A stretch of 54,459 nt of DNA from Clostridiales bacterium CHKCI001 (GCA_900045905.1 FCNS01000048.1:1-54459), one strand, 5' to 3'. Shown: positions 16,228 to 26,852, counted from the first letter of the stretch. Notes: a model not told the origin generated them from the letters alone. Translations and numbers: made by a program.

Positions 16228-17088
16228 ATGATTGATGCAACAGCCATTGTAATGACAAAGAACGAGGAAAAAAATATTGTAGATTGTCTTAAGTCTATGA
16301 AAGGATTTGCAAAACGTGTTGTAGTGATTGATTGTGGAAGTACAGATAGAACCGTAGAATTAGCAAAAAAGTATGGAGCCGATGTATTTTTTCATGAGTT
16401 TGAATATTATGCAAAGCAATTTAACTGGGGGATGGATAATTGTAATATTGATACAGAATGGGTGATTCGCTTAGATGCAGATGAGCGATTTCCAAAAAAA
16501 TTAAGGGATGAGATTGAATCGCTTGTTCAAAAGTATAAAGGAAAAAATATGAATGGAATTACCATTGAGGCTAATTTTTATTTTTTAGGACGCTGCATGA
16601 AGTATGGGCTTAGAAACAAAAGAAAAATGATGTTGTTTAAGAAATCATGTGGAAGAATTGAAGATAAACGCAGAGATGCTCATAGTGTAATTTCGAAAGG
16701 ATTTTCTGTTAGCACGAAAGAAAAATTTGAGCATTATGACTTTAAGGATTTAGACAATTATATAAAGAAGTATAACTGGTATGCAACAAGGGAAATGATG
16801 GATTATATGGAGCATATACAGGGGCGAAAAGACACAAGGATTAGTGATTCGGAAATAAAGAAGCAGAGAGCAAAAAAATATGGCATATATTATAAAGCTC
16901 CAAAGTATATACGTGCATGGATGTGGTTTTTATACAACTATTTGATTCGGCTCGGATTTTTAGATGGGAAAGAGGGATTTCTGTTCTGTTATTTTGAATG
17001 TTATTGGTATCGAATGTTAGTAGATGCAAAGATATACGAGTATGAGAAATTCGGTGGAAAATTTGAGACATTAAAAGCATTGGATTAA
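16228..17088 (+). CDS. Glycosyltransferase family 2 (WaaE-like)
   Basis: 286 residues with the GT-A fold of family 2. The start IDATAIVMTKNEEKNI and the nucleotide-binding VIDCGSTDRT match the WaaE/KdtX-type subgroup, and the metal-binding DXD is RLDADERF. The C-terminal region has a predicted membrane-contacting helix (AWMWFLYNYLIRLGF). Cytoplasmic, adding one sugar to the lipid-linked repeat unit; donor and linkage cannot be read from sequence. AGGAGG lies before the ATG. Confidence 0.88.
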   Translation: MIDATAIVMTKNEEKNIVDCLKSMKGFAKRVVVIDCGSTDRTVELAKKYGADVFFHEFEYYAKQFNWGMDNCNIDTEWVIRLDADERFPKKLRDEIESLVQKYKGKNMNGITIEANFYFLGRCMKYGLRNKRKMMLFKKSCGRIEDKRRDAHSVISKGFSVSTKEKFEHYDFKDLDNYIKKYNWYATREMMDYMEHIQGRKDTRISDSEIKKQRAKKYGIYYKAPKYIRAWMWFLYNYLIRLGFLDGKEGFLFCYFECYWYRMLVDAKIYEYEKFGGKFETLKALD

Positions 17089-17139
17089 ACTTAATTAGAA
17101 ATTAGTAAAGATTGAAATTCAATTGGATAGGAGACTGGG

Positions 17140-18042
17140 ATGCAAAATAGATCAAAAAAGATAAAATATAGTTTGAGATTTATACCAGACAAAGTGTATT
17201 TGCAGATTTACTATTTTGTAAAATTTAAAAGGTTTTGTAATTTCCAAAACCCGCAGACATTTAATGAAAAACTGCAATGGATAAAGTTATATGATAGACG
17301 GCCTGAATATACAAAAATGGTAGATAAATTTAATGCGAAAATGTATGCTGCGAAGATTATTGGAAAAAAATATATTATACCTACTCTGGGAGTATGGGAT
17401 AAATTTGAAGATATTGATTTTGATTCGTTACCAGAACAGTTTGTATTGAAATGTACACATGATTCCAACGGAACTGTAGTCTGTAGGGATAAAAAAACTT
17501 TTAATAAAAAGGCTGCGAGAGAACAAATCAATCAATCCTTACAATTTAATTATTATTATGTGGGCAGAGAGTGGCCATATAAGAACGTTAAACCAAGAAT
17601 AATTGCGGAACCATTTATGAGCGATGATCTTACTATGAGTGAAAAGAATCGCAAATCATATTCCAATGGTGGATTGACTGATTATAAGTTTTATTGTTTT
17701 AATGGAGAACCTAGGTTTTTATATATCTCCAGTGGATTGGAAGATCATGCGACTGCCAGAATTAGTTTTCTTACTTTAGAGTGGAAATTTGCTCCATATC
17801 AACGAACGGATTATAGATCGTACGAAACATTGCCGAAAAAACCAGAAACGTTTGATGAAATGATTGAAATTAGTAAAAAACTTTCTGTAGGACATCGTTT
17901 TTTGCGTGTGGATTTATATCAAATTAATGGTCAAGTATATTTTTCAGAGTTGACATTTACGCCGTCTAGTGGATTAATGCGTTTCAAAAATCCAAACCAT
18001 GATAAAGAAATTGGAGATATGATGAAACTGTCTCCAAATTGA
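17140..18042 (+). CDS. TupA-like ATP-grasp protein
   Basis: 300 residues matching the ATPgrasp_TupA family (PF14305): LRFIPDKVYLQIYY, NPQTFNEKLQWIKLYDR, VDKFNAKMYAAKIIG, FVLKCTHDSNG and a C-terminal GHRFLRVDLYQINGQVYFSELTFTP. TupA belongs to teichuronopeptide synthesis in Bacillus; family members in capsule clusters probably use ATP to attach an amino acid or other carboxylate to a sugar, but this is not established. Overlaps the next frame only if that gene starts at an upstream GTG-type codon; I place that start downstream, leaving 41 bases. Confidence 0.8.
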   Translation: MQNRSKKIKYSLRFIPDKVYLQIYYFVKFKRFCNFQNPQTFNEKLQWIKLYDRRPEYTKMVDKFNAKMYAAKIIGKKYIIPTLGVWDKFEDIDFDSLPEQFVLKCTHDSNGTVVCRDKKTFNKKAAREQINQSLQFNYYYVGREWPYKNVKPRIIAEPFMSDDLTMSEKNRKSYSNGGLTDYKFYCFNGEPRFLYISSGLEDHATARISFLTLEWKFAPYQRTDYRSYETLPKKPETFDEMIEISKKLSVGHRFLRVDLYQINGQVYFSELTFTPSSGLMRFKNPNHDKEIGDMMKLSPN

Positions 18043-18083
18043 GAAAAACCGATTTTTGCTCGAAAAAAGGAGGAGACATAAAA

Positions 18084-19169
18084 TTGAAAATATTAATTGT
18101 AAATACTTGTTCTTATAAAAGAAATGGAATTACGACTGTAATTATTAACTTTTTTCGTGCGATGGATAAAACAGATCTACAAATAGATTTTGTTGCCATA
18201 AATCAGAATACGGATGCATGGTTTAAAGAAGAAGTCAGTAAATCAGGGAGCCAATTCTATACGCTGGATCGTTCAACAAAGCATTTAATGAGATATATGA
18301 GGCAGCTTTATAATATCATGAGACATTATGATGTGGTACATGCTCATGGGAATAGTGGTACATTGGCAGTTGAGATGCTTGTAGCAAAGAGAGCTGATGT
18401 AAAATTAAGAATTGCTCATGCTCATAGTACAACTTGTGTTTCTAAAATAGCAGATAAACTATTAAAACCAGTATTATATCGTTGTTGTAATGGAAGACTT
18501 GCCTGTGGACAGGATGCAGGGAAATGGTTGTTTGGAAAGAGAACGTTTGAAGTTATTAATAATGGAATTGATTCTAAAAAATATGCTTTTAATGCTGATA
18601 TAAGAGAAAGTATTAGAAAAAAACTTTCTCTGAATCAAGAAAAAGTAATTGGTCATGTGGGAGGTTTTTTTGAAGCAAAAAATCATGTTTTCTTAATCCA
18701 ATTATTTGAGAAAATTTATTTACAGGATAAATCATATAAATTATTGCTAATTGGGGATGGAGAAAGGAAGGAGGAAGTGGAATATATCGTTGAAAAAAAA
18801 GGATTAAAAGAAGCAGTAATATTTATAGGTTCCGTTCCGAATGTAAATGAATATCTTAACGCAATGGATCTCATTGTTATGCCATCTCTTTATGAAGGAA
18901 TTCCTCTTACATTAATAGAAGAACAAGCCAATGGTCTGCCATGTATTGTTTCAGATGGAATTACAAAAGAAGTGAATAAGACGGGGCTAGTACAATTTCT
19001 ATCATTGAATGATGACAGTCAAGTCTGGATAGATGCAATTAGAAAAACGATAAGTAGTAAAAAAAGAGAACGTGCATCTTTGGATGCGATAGAATCCATC
19101 CAAAGTTCTGGATATGATATTCAGAATCAAGCAAATAGGTTAAAAAATTATTACTTGATAGGGAAATAA
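18084..19169 (+). CDS. Glycosyltransferase family 4
   Basis: 361 residues from TTG 18084, chosen because AAGGAGGAG lies 8 bases upstream and homologous proteins begin MKILIVN; the longer frame from 18039 has no site. GT-B fold with NGITTVI near the N-terminus (acceptor loop), VGGFFEAKNH at the linker and the donor-binding EX7E motif in EGIPLTLIEEQANGLP. Retaining cytoplasmic transferase adding one sugar of the operon A repeat unit. Specificity unknown. Confidence 0.88.
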   Translation: MKILIVNTCSYKRNGITTVIINFFRAMDKTDLQIDFVAINQNTDAWFKEEVSKSGSQFYTLDRSTKHLMRYMRQLYNIMRHYDVVHAHGNSGTLAVEMLVAKRADVKLRIAHAHSTTCVSKIADKLLKPVLYRCCNGRLACGQDAGKWLFGKRTFEVINNGIDSKKYAFNADIRESIRKKLSLNQEKVIGHVGGFFEAKNHVFLIQLFEKIYLQDKSYKLLLIGDGERKEEVEYIVEKKGLKEAVIFIGSVPNVNEYLNAMDLIVMPSLYEGIPLTLIEEQANGLPCIVSDGITKEVNKTGLVQFLSLNDDSQVWIDAIRKTISSKKRERASLDAIESIQSSGYDIQNQANRLKNYYLIGK

Positions 19170-19230
19170 AACTTGTTGATCAGATGGAAAAAAGAAGACT
19201 TGCGAGCGAGTCTTGAATTGGAGTGTTATT

Positions 19231-19875
19231 ATGACGTTAAATGGAGTATTGCTTTGGATTCGAAATAGCTATATAAGAACTACTAGTAAAATCCGAAAGC
19301 AGAAAATTAATAAAACAGACTTCACGATTATTTCAAATAATTGTTGGAGTGGGATCATTTATGAATCCTATGGTTTACCAAAACAAAGTCCAACCGTTGG
19401 GATGTTTTTCATGGCAGAAGAGTACCTTAAATTTGTTTCCAATCTAAAATATTATGTGGAAGACTGTGAGTTATGTTTTATTGATCCAGAACAGTCAAGA
19501 CATAAAGAATTTTATAAGAAAAATAAGAAATTTGGAACTTATCTAATTGGAAGATTAGATGACGTAGAAATCGCCATGTTGCATTTTCATTCCAAGGAAG
19601 AAGCAACTTTGAAATGGAAACGCCGTTGTGAACGGATAAATTGGGAACATATGATTGTTAAAATGAATGATCAGAATGGTTGTAAAAAAGAATATGCGGA
19701 ACAGTTTATGAAACTTCCATTTGAAAATAAACTATTTTTTACTGTAAAAAACTGGTCCGATATAAAAGGGATTACGATTCTTAATTCTAAAAATAAAGAT
19801 TGTTGTGGAATGTTTGATGAACCATTTGGCAGCTCTAAAAAAATGAATATCAATCAATTAATTAATAAGATATAA
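19231..19875 (+). CDS. DUF1919 family protein, copy 1
   Basis: 214 residues of DUF1919 (PF08942), a family found in exopolysaccharide clusters with no established activity. Landmarks are TIISNNCWSGIIYESYGL, SPTVGMF and LHFHSKEEATLKWKRR with an HxH pair. ATG 19231 has GGAG upstream; a TTG at 19213 does not. Two further copies occur at 41201 and 42913, each among glycosyltransferases. No signal peptide or membrane helix. A cytoplasmic sugar-modifying or transferase role is likely by context only. Confidence 0.75.
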   Translation: MTLNGVLLWIRNSYIRTTSKIRKQKINKTDFTIISNNCWSGIIYESYGLPKQSPTVGMFFMAEEYLKFVSNLKYYVEDCELCFIDPEQSRHKEFYKKNKKFGTYLIGRLDDVEIAMLHFHSKEEATLKWKRRCERINWEHMIVKMNDQNGCKKEYAEQFMKLPFENKLFFTVKNWSDIKGITILNSKNKDCCGMFDEPFGSSKKMNINQLINKI

Positions 19876-19885
19876 AAGGATGGAA

Positions 19886-21055
19886 ATGGGTATGAAGGGT
19901 GTTTATTTAACTACCTACGACGTAAAAAATCAATCCGATGGCGTAGCAAAAAAGATTTTATCCCAAATAAAATGTTTTCAGGATGTAGATATTGATATGG
20001 AAATTGTAGATGCGAACCATATGCCAATAAGTAAATATTTTTCTTGGCGAAAAAAAATGGCAAAGGTATTTTCCACTGCTTATACTACAGGCTGTTTATA
20101 TGATTATTTAATTGATAAGATCGATCTTAAGAAAATACAATTTGTTTATGTTCGCAAAGGGTACTGTGATATGAAACAAATTCGCAGCTTAAAAAAGATA
20201 AAAAAAATAAATCCAGTCATTCAAATATTAATGGAAATTCCAACCTTTCCCTATGATCAGGAATTCGGTGGGCGTAGAAAAATATTGGCCATTCCCAGAG
20301 ATAAAAAAGCAAGAATGTATTTGCATAAATATGTGGATAAAATCGTGACATATTCCAACGATAAGAAAATTTTTGGTACGCCTACGTTGAGAATTTCAAA
20401 TGGAATCGATTATGAGCGCATATCTCTAAAATCATCATCCTGTAATCATGAAGGAATTCATCTAATTGCAGTAGCGTTTTTGGATTATTGGCATGGATAC
20501 GATAGACTTTTGCTAGGAATGGCGAAAGAGCAGGAACTAGTTAGAAAAAATGGGTTAGTTTTCCACCTAGTAGGAGATGGAAGAGCTCTGGCAAGTTATA
20601 AACAAATTGTAAAAGAAAATAAATTGGAGAAACATGTAATGTTTCATGGAAGACTCTATGGTGAGAAGTTAGATGCTGTTTATAATGAATGTGATATAGG
20701 AATCGATACATTGGGACGGCATAGAGTAGGTATTTCTTATAATAGTACATTAAAAGGAAAGGAATACTGTGCAAAAGGACTTCCTATTATTTCTGGAGTA
20801 ACAACGGAATTAGACAGTATGAATTGCACTTATTATTATAGGGTACCAGCCAATGATGATCCCATTTCTATCAAAGAAATCATTCAATTTTACCATCGTA
20901 TTTATGATGGAAAAGATCCAAAGTTAATTGCGAAATCAATTCGAGAAGAATCAAAGAAATATTTTGATTTTCCAAATACGTTTGCACCAATTGTAGAGTA
21001 TATAAAGAAAAATGCAGTTCATGAGACTTTCAAAAGCTACGAGGTACCAAAATGA
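19886..21055 (+). CDS. Glycosyltransferase, GT4-like
   Basis: About 389 residues with a GT-B layout: a variable N-terminal half and a C-terminal half with ISNGIDYERIS, IAVAFLDYWHGYDRLL, HLVGDGRALASYK and KGKEYCAKGLPIISG. The classical EX7E is altered (region YNSTLKGKEY), so donor binding may differ. Three in-frame ATGs lie at 19880, 19886 and 19892; AAAGGA at 19875-19880 favours the second or third. Only a few bases separate it from the DUF1919 gene, and it overlaps wzy by 4 bases. Confidence 0.78.
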   Translation: MGMKGVYLTTYDVKNQSDGVAKKILSQIKCFQDVDIDMEIVDANHMPISKYFSWRKKMAKVFSTAYTTGCLYDYLIDKIDLKKIQFVYVRKGYCDMKQIRSLKKIKKINPVIQILMEIPTFPYDQEFGGRRKILAIPRDKKARMYLHKYVDKIVTYSNDKKIFGTPTLRISNGIDYERISLKSSSCNHEGIHLIAVAFLDYWHGYDRLLLGMAKEQELVRKNGLVFHLVGDGRALASYKQIVKENKLEKHVMFHGRLYGEKLDAVYNECDIGIDTLGRHRVGISYNSTLKGKEYCAKGLPIISGVTTELDSMNCTYYYRVPANDDPISIKEIIQFYHRIYDGKDPKLIAKSIREESKKYFDFPNTFAPIVEYIKKNAVHETFKSYEVPK

Positions 21056-22320
21056 TAAATAAGGGAAAACTTAAAATAAGAAAACACGGAGTTGAATATG
21101 ACAAAGATGCGATCGAACTTTTAGGGTATGCTTTTTTATTTTATGCAGGTTCCTACTCTAGTAAAATTATTCTAACAGGAATTGATTTGGCATCGATCGC
21201 TAGTCTTGGTTCTTTGTTTTTTTATATAATCTGGATTTATCAGTTAATAAAAGTGATGCTGAATAATACCTTTGTGATTAAGAAAATAATATTCTTTGAG
21301 CTTTTGTATATTGGTATTTTAGTAATTAACAGAGAATTATTTCCATATACAAAACCTTATTATATCGAATATTTTATGTTTCTTCGTCAAATCGTTATTA
21401 TATTTTTACCATGTGGAATCATTTTATCACAGGTAAAGGATTTTGAAAATGCATTTCTTTATTTAAAAAAATACGCCTGGATCGGAAGCTTAATTATGCT
21501 GATTGCACTTCCGCTTGGATTTATAGATTATTGGGGAGATCAGTATTGGGGCGTTCAGTTATCTCCATTTGTAATTATTATTTTTGGTAATTATATAAAA
21601 TCATACAAAAAAGAAGATCTTATTTTATTAATCATTGATTTAATCCTAATTCTTTCTGGCGGAAGACAATCATTTCTTATAGTATTTGTATCTTGTTTTG
21701 CTCTTTATTTATTTGATAATCGAAAAAAAACAAAGAAGATGCTGATACTTATTTCAATTATTAGCATTGCAGTATTAATGTTTTTTATGGAATTTTATAC
21801 CGTTTTATTTCAAGGAATGAATCATTTATTTCAGACGTTTGGAATTGAAGTAGACTTATTAGAACAATTGGCGAATAATAAGTTATTTGATACATCTACA
21901 AGAAATATTATCTATCAATATGCGATTGATTCAATTCGAGAAACAGGAACGAAAATATCGGGATTATTTGCAGATCGTTATTACATCCGACAGTTTGCAA
22001 GATGGATTGCCTATCCACATAATCTTTTCTTGGAATTATGGATGGATTTTGGAACTGTTTTGGGAACAATCATTGGATTAATATTAGTACAAAAGGTATT
22101 GAAACATGTTTTTATAGGAGGAGAGGAGCGAAGGCGTCTTTGTATTGTGTTAAGTATTCTTGTATTTTTTAGACTTATGGTTTCCAATAGTTTTATGATT
22201 GAAGGATATTTTTATATTCTTTTAGGAATTTTGTTTGGATATAACAAAAAGAAAAACAGGCTGCATAAAAAATATTCTTTAATGAAGATGAAAAAAATAG
22301 GAAGGCGGGTATCAATATGA
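21052..22320 (+). CDS. Wzy-like polysaccharide polymerase, operon A
   Basis: 422 residues, very hydrophobic, with about ten to twelve predicted membrane helices and an outer loop near residues 260-320 (RNIIYQYAIDSIRETG then WIAYPHNLFLELWMDFG). The PHN-LELW pattern in the last large loop is typical of O-antigen ligase/polymerase proteins. It would join flipped repeat units on the outer face of the membrane. ATGA overlap with the gene before and 4-base overlap with the one after mark a tightly coupled block. Confidence 0.8.
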   Translation: MINKGKLKIRKHGVEYDKDAIELLGYAFLFYAGSYSSKIILTGIDLASIASLGSLFFYIIWIYQLIKVMLNNTFVIKKIIFFELLYIGILVINRELFPYTKPYYIEYFMFLRQIVIIFLPCGIILSQVKDFENAFLYLKKYAWIGSLIMLIALPLGFIDYWGDQYWGVQLSPFVIIIFGNYIKSYKKEDLILLIIDLILILSGGRQSFLIVFVSCFALYLFDNRKKTKKMLILISIISIAVLMFFMEFYTVLFQGMNHLFQTFGIEVDLLEQLANNKLFDTSTRNIIYQYAIDSIRETGTKISGLFADRYYIRQFARWIAYPHNLFLELWMDFGTVLGTIIGLILVQKVLKHVFIGGEERRRLCIVLSILVFFRLMVSNSFMIEGYFYILLGILFGYNKKKNRLHKKYSLMKMKKIGRRVSI

Positions 22321-23186
22321 AGCCAGTGAAATTGGCCTATAGTAAAATTCAAAATGCTGGAGATCTCTTAAATGAATATATATTCGAACGGGTTTTCCAA
22401 GTACCATATGTAAGAAGTACAGAAATATGGGAGTATGAAGTAACAGGAATTGGGAGTTTTTTGGATGTTTTATTTATAAAAAATGAGTTAACAAAGAGGA
22501 ATTTAAAAAAAAGTTTTCAAAGTCTGTATAAAAGAAACTGTGAAACAGTTTGTGTAACATGGGGAACAGGAATTATTGATGAATCCAGCGATAAAGCAAA
22601 GCGATTGGCTAGGAATAAGGTTGAATTTATGGCGGTGAGGGGATTAAAAAGTAAACAATGTTTAGAAAGAATACTCAAAACGCAAATCAATCCAGTGCTA
22701 GGAGACGGTGGAATTTTGGCTCCGATGCTTCTGGAAAAAATACCACAAAAAAAATATTCATTGAGTGTGATTCCCCATTTTCGAGAAAAAAATTGTAAAG
22801 AGATTTCATATATTGTGAATAAATATCCAGATGTGCATGTAATAGATATGCAGGACGATGTAATAAAAGTAATAACAGAAATTGCACAAAGTGAGATTAT
22901 CCTTTCCAGTAGTTTACATGGATTAATTATTGCGGATGCATTTCGTATACCGAATAAACGAATTTATTTTACAGAGGCTCCATTGGGGTCAGGAATTAAA
23001 TTTGATGATTATTATTCTGCATATGGAGTAATGGCTCCTGCGCATCGTATTAAGTCCGTCGAGGATGTTCCAGAAAAAAATCACATTTTGGATTCTTATT
23101 TTATAAGCGATGCTATGGTGAGCAAAATGCAAAAGGATATGTATCATTGTATGAATCAATATCTAAAGAATAGAGCAATAAAATAA
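22317..23186 (+). CDS. Polysaccharide pyruvyl transferase family protein
   Basis: 289 residues of the PS_pyruv_trans family (PF04230; CsaB is a member), which attaches pyruvate from phosphoenolpyruvate as a ketal to sugars. The characteristic pieces are NAGDLLNEYIF, VTWGTGIIDES, MAVRGLKSKQCL, VLGDGGILAP, SVIPHFREKN and the conserved SSSLHGLIIADAF. Complete, with no frameshift, unlike the related gene at 48956. Likely adds a negative charge to the operon A polymer. Confidence 0.85.
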   Translation: MKPVKLAYSKIQNAGDLLNEYIFERVFQVPYVRSTEIWEYEVTGIGSFLDVLFIKNELTKRNLKKSFQSLYKRNCETVCVTWGTGIIDESSDKAKRLARNKVEFMAVRGLKSKQCLERILKTQINPVLGDGGILAPMLLEKIPQKKYSLSVIPHFREKNCKEISYIVNKYPDVHVIDMQDDVIKVITEIAQSEIILSSSLHGLIIADAFRIPNKRIYFTEAPLGSGIKFDDYYSAYGVMAPAHRIKSVEDVPEKNHILDSYFISDAMVSKMQKDMYHCMNQYLKNRAIK

Positions 23187-23201
23187 GGGGTTGTTTCAAC
23201 G

Positions 23202-24473
23202 ATGGCGATATGGAACCGAATAAAATTAATAATGGAAAAAGCAGATACAAAACATATTGTGATACTATCCATGGGGGTTCTGGGAGGACAGATTGTTAAT
23301 ATATTGGTACAGCCAATTGCGACAAGATTATATTCTCCAGAAGCATTTGGTAATTTATCTTTAATGATATCGTTAGGAACGATGTTTGCACCAATTGCTA
23401 CATTGCAATATCATATAGCAATTGTTCATTCCAAAAAAGAAGATGAATTTGCACTCTGTAAACTGAATCTTTTATTGGTAGCTGTAACAGCATTTCTTTT
23501 TTTTCTATGTTTATTTGGTTATTTGTATTTTGAATCTCAAAAGTATGATACAGTTGGCAGCCTGATTTATATATCAATTCTATGGTATATCATGAATGGT
23601 TTGGTAAGTATTGTGGAATCCTATAACAATCGGCATAATGAGTATCAACTAATGGCAAAAGTTACATTTAATAGAGCAATTGTATCCAATATAGTGAAGG
23701 TGATATTGGGGGTATTCCATTTTGAAGTGCTTGGACTTGTGATTGCCCAAACATTGGGATATATTGCAGGAATAAAAAAACAGTCAAAGTCAATCATTCA
23801 ACATTGGAATGATATATGGAAAACCGATGGAAAACAAGTATTGGAAGTAGCCAGACGATATAGAGCACAGCCATTGTATGCACTTCCAGGAATCTTTATA
23901 TTACAATTTTCTTATTCCGCATTAGCTGTAATCATAAATACCTTGTTTTCCACACGGGAAGGAGGATTTTTCTCATTATCAGTAACTGTGTTAGGAATTC
24001 CTTTATCATTGGTAAGTAATAACGTTTCTAGAGTCTTTTTTAAAAATGCATCAGAAGAATATGAAAAAACAGGATCATTTCATTCTACATTTCGTAATAC
24101 ATCAGTAATGTTGATATCATTGTCTGTATTAGGTTTTTCGCTACTTTGGGTTATTGCAGAACCAGCATTTTCTCTTGTATATGGAAAAGAATGGGTTAGA
24201 AGTGGTATATTTGTAAAAATATTAATCCCGATGTATGCTGCACGATTTATTGTAACGGGAATGATGCATGGTTTTGTCATTTCAAATAAACAGCGATTAA
24301 AAACAATATTCCAAAGCTTATTTATTGCAGCAATGGCATTGGGATATTTTCTTGCAGCGAGTGGAAGGATGGAAGTTGAGGGATTTCTATCTTATATTAA
24401 TTGGACTTATTTTGTATTATATATAGTATTGTTTTTCGTTCTTTGGAAACAAAGTAAAGGAGAACATGAATGA
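23202..24473 (+). CDS. Wzx-like oligosaccharide flippase, operon A
   Basis: 423 residues with about twelve membrane helices of the MATE/polysaccharide-transport superfamily. The N-terminal region VGQ-type signature reads MGVLGGQIVNILVQPIATRLYSPEAFGNL, the expected first helix and loop of Wzx/RfbX proteins. It would move the undecaprenyl-linked repeat unit to the outer leaflet before polymerisation by the Wzy two genes upstream. A second, only distantly similar flippase is at 44531. Confidence 0.85.
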   Translation: MAIWNRIKLIMEKADTKHIVILSMGVLGGQIVNILVQPIATRLYSPEAFGNLSLMISLGTMFAPIATLQYHIAIVHSKKEDEFALCKLNLLLVAVTAFLFFLCLFGYLYFESQKYDTVGSLIYISILWYIMNGLVSIVESYNNRHNEYQLMAKVTFNRAIVSNIVKVILGVFHFEVLGLVIAQTLGYIAGIKKQSKSIIQHWNDIWKTDGKQVLEVARRYRAQPLYALPGIFILQFSYSALAVIINTLFSTREGGFFSLSVTVLGIPLSLVSNNVSRVFFKNASEEYEKTGSFHSTFRNTSVMLISLSVLGFSLLWVIAEPAFSLVYGKEWVRSGIFVKILIPMYAARFIVTGMMHGFVISNKQRLKTIFQSLFIAAMALGYFLAASGRMEVEGFLSYINWTYFVLYIVLFFVLWKQSKGEHE

Positions 24474-24508
24474 GGAAATAAAAAATAATAGGGAGTAGCA
24501 TAGAATCG

Positions 24509-25594
24509 ATGAACAATAAAATTAATATAAAAAATAAAACAATATTAGTAACTGGCGCTGCTGGTTTTATTGGAGCGAATCTTATAATGAAACTATTATC
24601 TGAAGAATCCCCAATTCGTATCATTGGAATGGATAATTTAAATGATTATTATGATGTATCCATTAAGAAATATCGTTTAGAAAAAATAGAAAATATGGCT
24701 ATATCCCATCCAAAATCGAAATGGATATTTATAAAAGGTTCTATCGCAGATAAAGCTATGGTTGATTGTATTTTCAATGATTATAAACCATCTATCGTAG
24801 TAAATCTGGCAGCTCAAGCAGGAGTTCGTTATTCTATTACAGATCCAGATGTATATATAGAGTCTAATTTAATTGGATTTTATAACATTTTAGAGGCATG
24901 TCGGCATTCTTATGATGGGGGAAGGAATGGAGTGGAGCATTTGGTCTATGCAAGTTCTTCTTCTGTTTATGGAACGAATAAAAAAATACCATATTCCATA
25001 GATGATAAAGTAGATAATCCCGTTTCTCTCTACGCAGCAACCAAAAAATCAAATGAATTAATGGCCCATGCATACGCAAAATTATATAATATTCCATCCA
25101 CTGGATTGCGTTTTTTTACTGTTTATGGTCCTGCTGGACGCCCAGATATGGCCTATTTTGGGTTTACAAATAAACTTTGTAATAATGAAACCATTGAGAT
25201 TTTTAATTACGGAAACTGTAAAAGAGATTTTACCTATATTGAGGATATTGTAGAAGGGGTAAAACTTGTGATGCAAGAAGCACCTGGCAAAAGGAATGGA
25301 GAGGATGGACTCCCAATCCCCCCATACGCTATTTATAATATTGGAAATAGCCAACCAGAAAACTTGCTAGAATTTGTAGATATTTTGCAGCAAGAATTAA
25401 TTCGGGCTAAGGTACTTCCAGATGATTACGATTTTGAGGCACATAAGAAATTAGTGCCAATGCAGCCAGGAGATGTACCAGTTACTTATGCAGATACAAA
25501 AGCATTGGAAGATACTTTTGGGTTCAAACCATCTACTCCACTTAGAGAAGGATTAAGAAAGTTTGCTGAATGGTATAAAGAGTTTTATATATAA
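24509..25594 (+). CDS. UDP-glucuronate 4-epimerase-like SDR enzyme
   Basis: 361 residues of the extended short-chain dehydrogenase family. TGAAGFIG binds NAD, MDNLNDYYDVSIKKYRL and AAQAGVRYSI are signatures of UDP-glucuronate 4-epimerases (CapI/LspL type), and the catalytic pair is Tyr175/Lys179 in SLYAATKK. It interconverts UDP-glucuronate and UDP-galacturonate. The next gene makes UDP-glucuronate, so the two form a precursor module for an acidic polymer. Confidence 0.88.
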   Translation: MNNKINIKNKTILVTGAAGFIGANLIMKLLSEESPIRIIGMDNLNDYYDVSIKKYRLEKIENMAISHPKSKWIFIKGSIADKAMVDCIFNDYKPSIVVNLAAQAGVRYSITDPDVYIESNLIGFYNILEACRHSYDGGRNGVEHLVYASSSSVYGTNKKIPYSIDDKVDNPVSLYAATKKSNELMAHAYAKLYNIPSTGLRFFTVYGPAGRPDMAYFGFTNKLCNNETIEIFNYGNCKRDFTYIEDIVEGVKLVMQEAPGKRNGEDGLPIPPYAIYNIGNSQPENLLEFVDILQQELIRAKVLPDDYDFEAHKKLVPMQPGDVPVTYADTKALEDTFGFKPSTPLREGLRKFAEWYKEFYI

Positions 25595-25619
25595 TAAAAA
25601 ATAAGGGAGAAGAGAGAAA

Positions 25620-26852
25620 ATGAAAATTGCAGTAGCAGGAACTGGATATGTAGGACTTTCTATTGCCACACTTTTGGCACAGAACCACGAGGTAATGGCA
25701 GTTGATATTATTCCAGAAAAAGTAGAACTAATTAATCATAGAAAAAGTCCGATTCAAGATGAATATATAGAAAAATATCTCGCAGAAAGGGAACTATATT
25801 TGACCGCTACATTGGATGCAGAAGCAGCTTATACAGGGGCAGATTTTGTAATCATTGCAGCTCCAACAAACTATAATAGTAAGAAAAACTTTTTTGATAC
25901 AACGGCGGTAGAAAAAGTGATTGCATTGGTAATGGAGTATAACCCAAATGCAATCATGGTGATAAAATCTACGATACCAGTTGGATATACCGAATCAGTA
26001 CGAGAAAAGTTCAAAACAAATAATATTTTATTCAGTCCAGAATTTCTTCGAGAATCAAAGGCTTTGTATGACAATTTATATCCAAGTAGGATTATTGTAG
26101 GAACCGATCCATCAGATGAGAAATTAAATCAAGCAGCTCATACATTTGCAAAACTTTTGCAAGAAGGAGCAATCAAGAAAAATATCGAAACGCTGTTTAT
26201 GAATTTTACTGAGGCAGAAGCAGTAAAGCTGTTTGCAAACACATATTTAGCATTAAGAGTGTCTTATTTTAATGAATTAGATACCTATGCTGAAATGAAG
26301 GGACTGAATACTCAGCAAATTATTAATGGAGTATGCCTGGACCCAAGGGTTGGCACCCATTATAATAATCCATCCTTTGGTTATGGTGGATATTGTCTTC
26401 CAAAAGATACAAAGCAACTTTTGGCAAATTATGAAGACGTACCAGAAAATCTAATCGAAGCAATTGTAGAAAGTAATCGTACTAGAAAAGATTTTATTGC
26501 AGATCGTGTACTAGAAATTGCCGGAGCCTATGAAGCAAATAGTGAATTTGATAAGGGGAAAGAGAAGGAAGTTATAATAGGAGTGTATCGTTTAACCATG
26601 AAGAGTAATTCCGATAACTTCCGACAGTCATCAATTCAGGGAGTTATGAAACGAATTAAAGCAAAAGGTGCTACCGTGATTATTTATGAGCCAACACTAG
26701 AGAGCGGAAGCACTTTCTTTGGAAGCAGAGTTGTAAATGATTTAGAACAGTTTAAGAAAAGGAGTCAAGCTGTGATTGCAAATCGATATGATAATGTATT
26801 GGATGATATAAAAGAAAAGGTATATACAAGAGATCTATTTGGACGGGATTAA
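25620..26852 (+). CDS. ugd: UDP-glucose 6-dehydrogenase
   Basis: 410 residues. Oxidises UDP-glucose to UDP-glucuronate with two NAD+. The N-terminal NAD motif is GTGYVG; the catalytic cysteine is Cys259 in [29 protein letters not shown] and FSPEFLRE are also conserved. C-terminal UDP-binding domain intact with [27 protein letters not shown] lies before the ATG. Feeds the epimerase encoded immediately upstream. Confidence 0.95.
   Translation: MKIAVAGTGYVGLSIATLLAQNHEVMAVDIIPEKVELINHRKSPIQDEYIEKYLAERELYLTATLDAEAAYTGADFVIIAAPTNYNSKKNFFDTTAVEKVIALVMEYNPNAIMVIKSTIPVGYTESVREKFKTNNILFSPEFLRESKALYDNLYPSRIIVGTDPSDEKLNQAAHTFAKLLQEGAIKKNIETLFMNFTEAEAVKLFANTYLALRVSYFNELDTYAEMKGLNTQQIINGVCLDPRVGTHYNNPSFGYGGYCLPKDTKQLLANYEDVPENLIEAIVESNRTRKDFIADRVLEIAGAYEANSEFDKGKEKEVIIGVYRLTMKSNSDNFRQSSIQGVMKRIKAKGATVIIYEPTLESGSTFFGSRVVNDLEQFKKRSQAVIANRYDNVLDDIKEKVYTRDLFGRD

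Noticed and set aside
19213-19230. Upstream TTG start for the first DUF1919 gene
   Set aside because: The GGAG ribosome binding site lies downstream of this TTG and fits the ATG at 19231.
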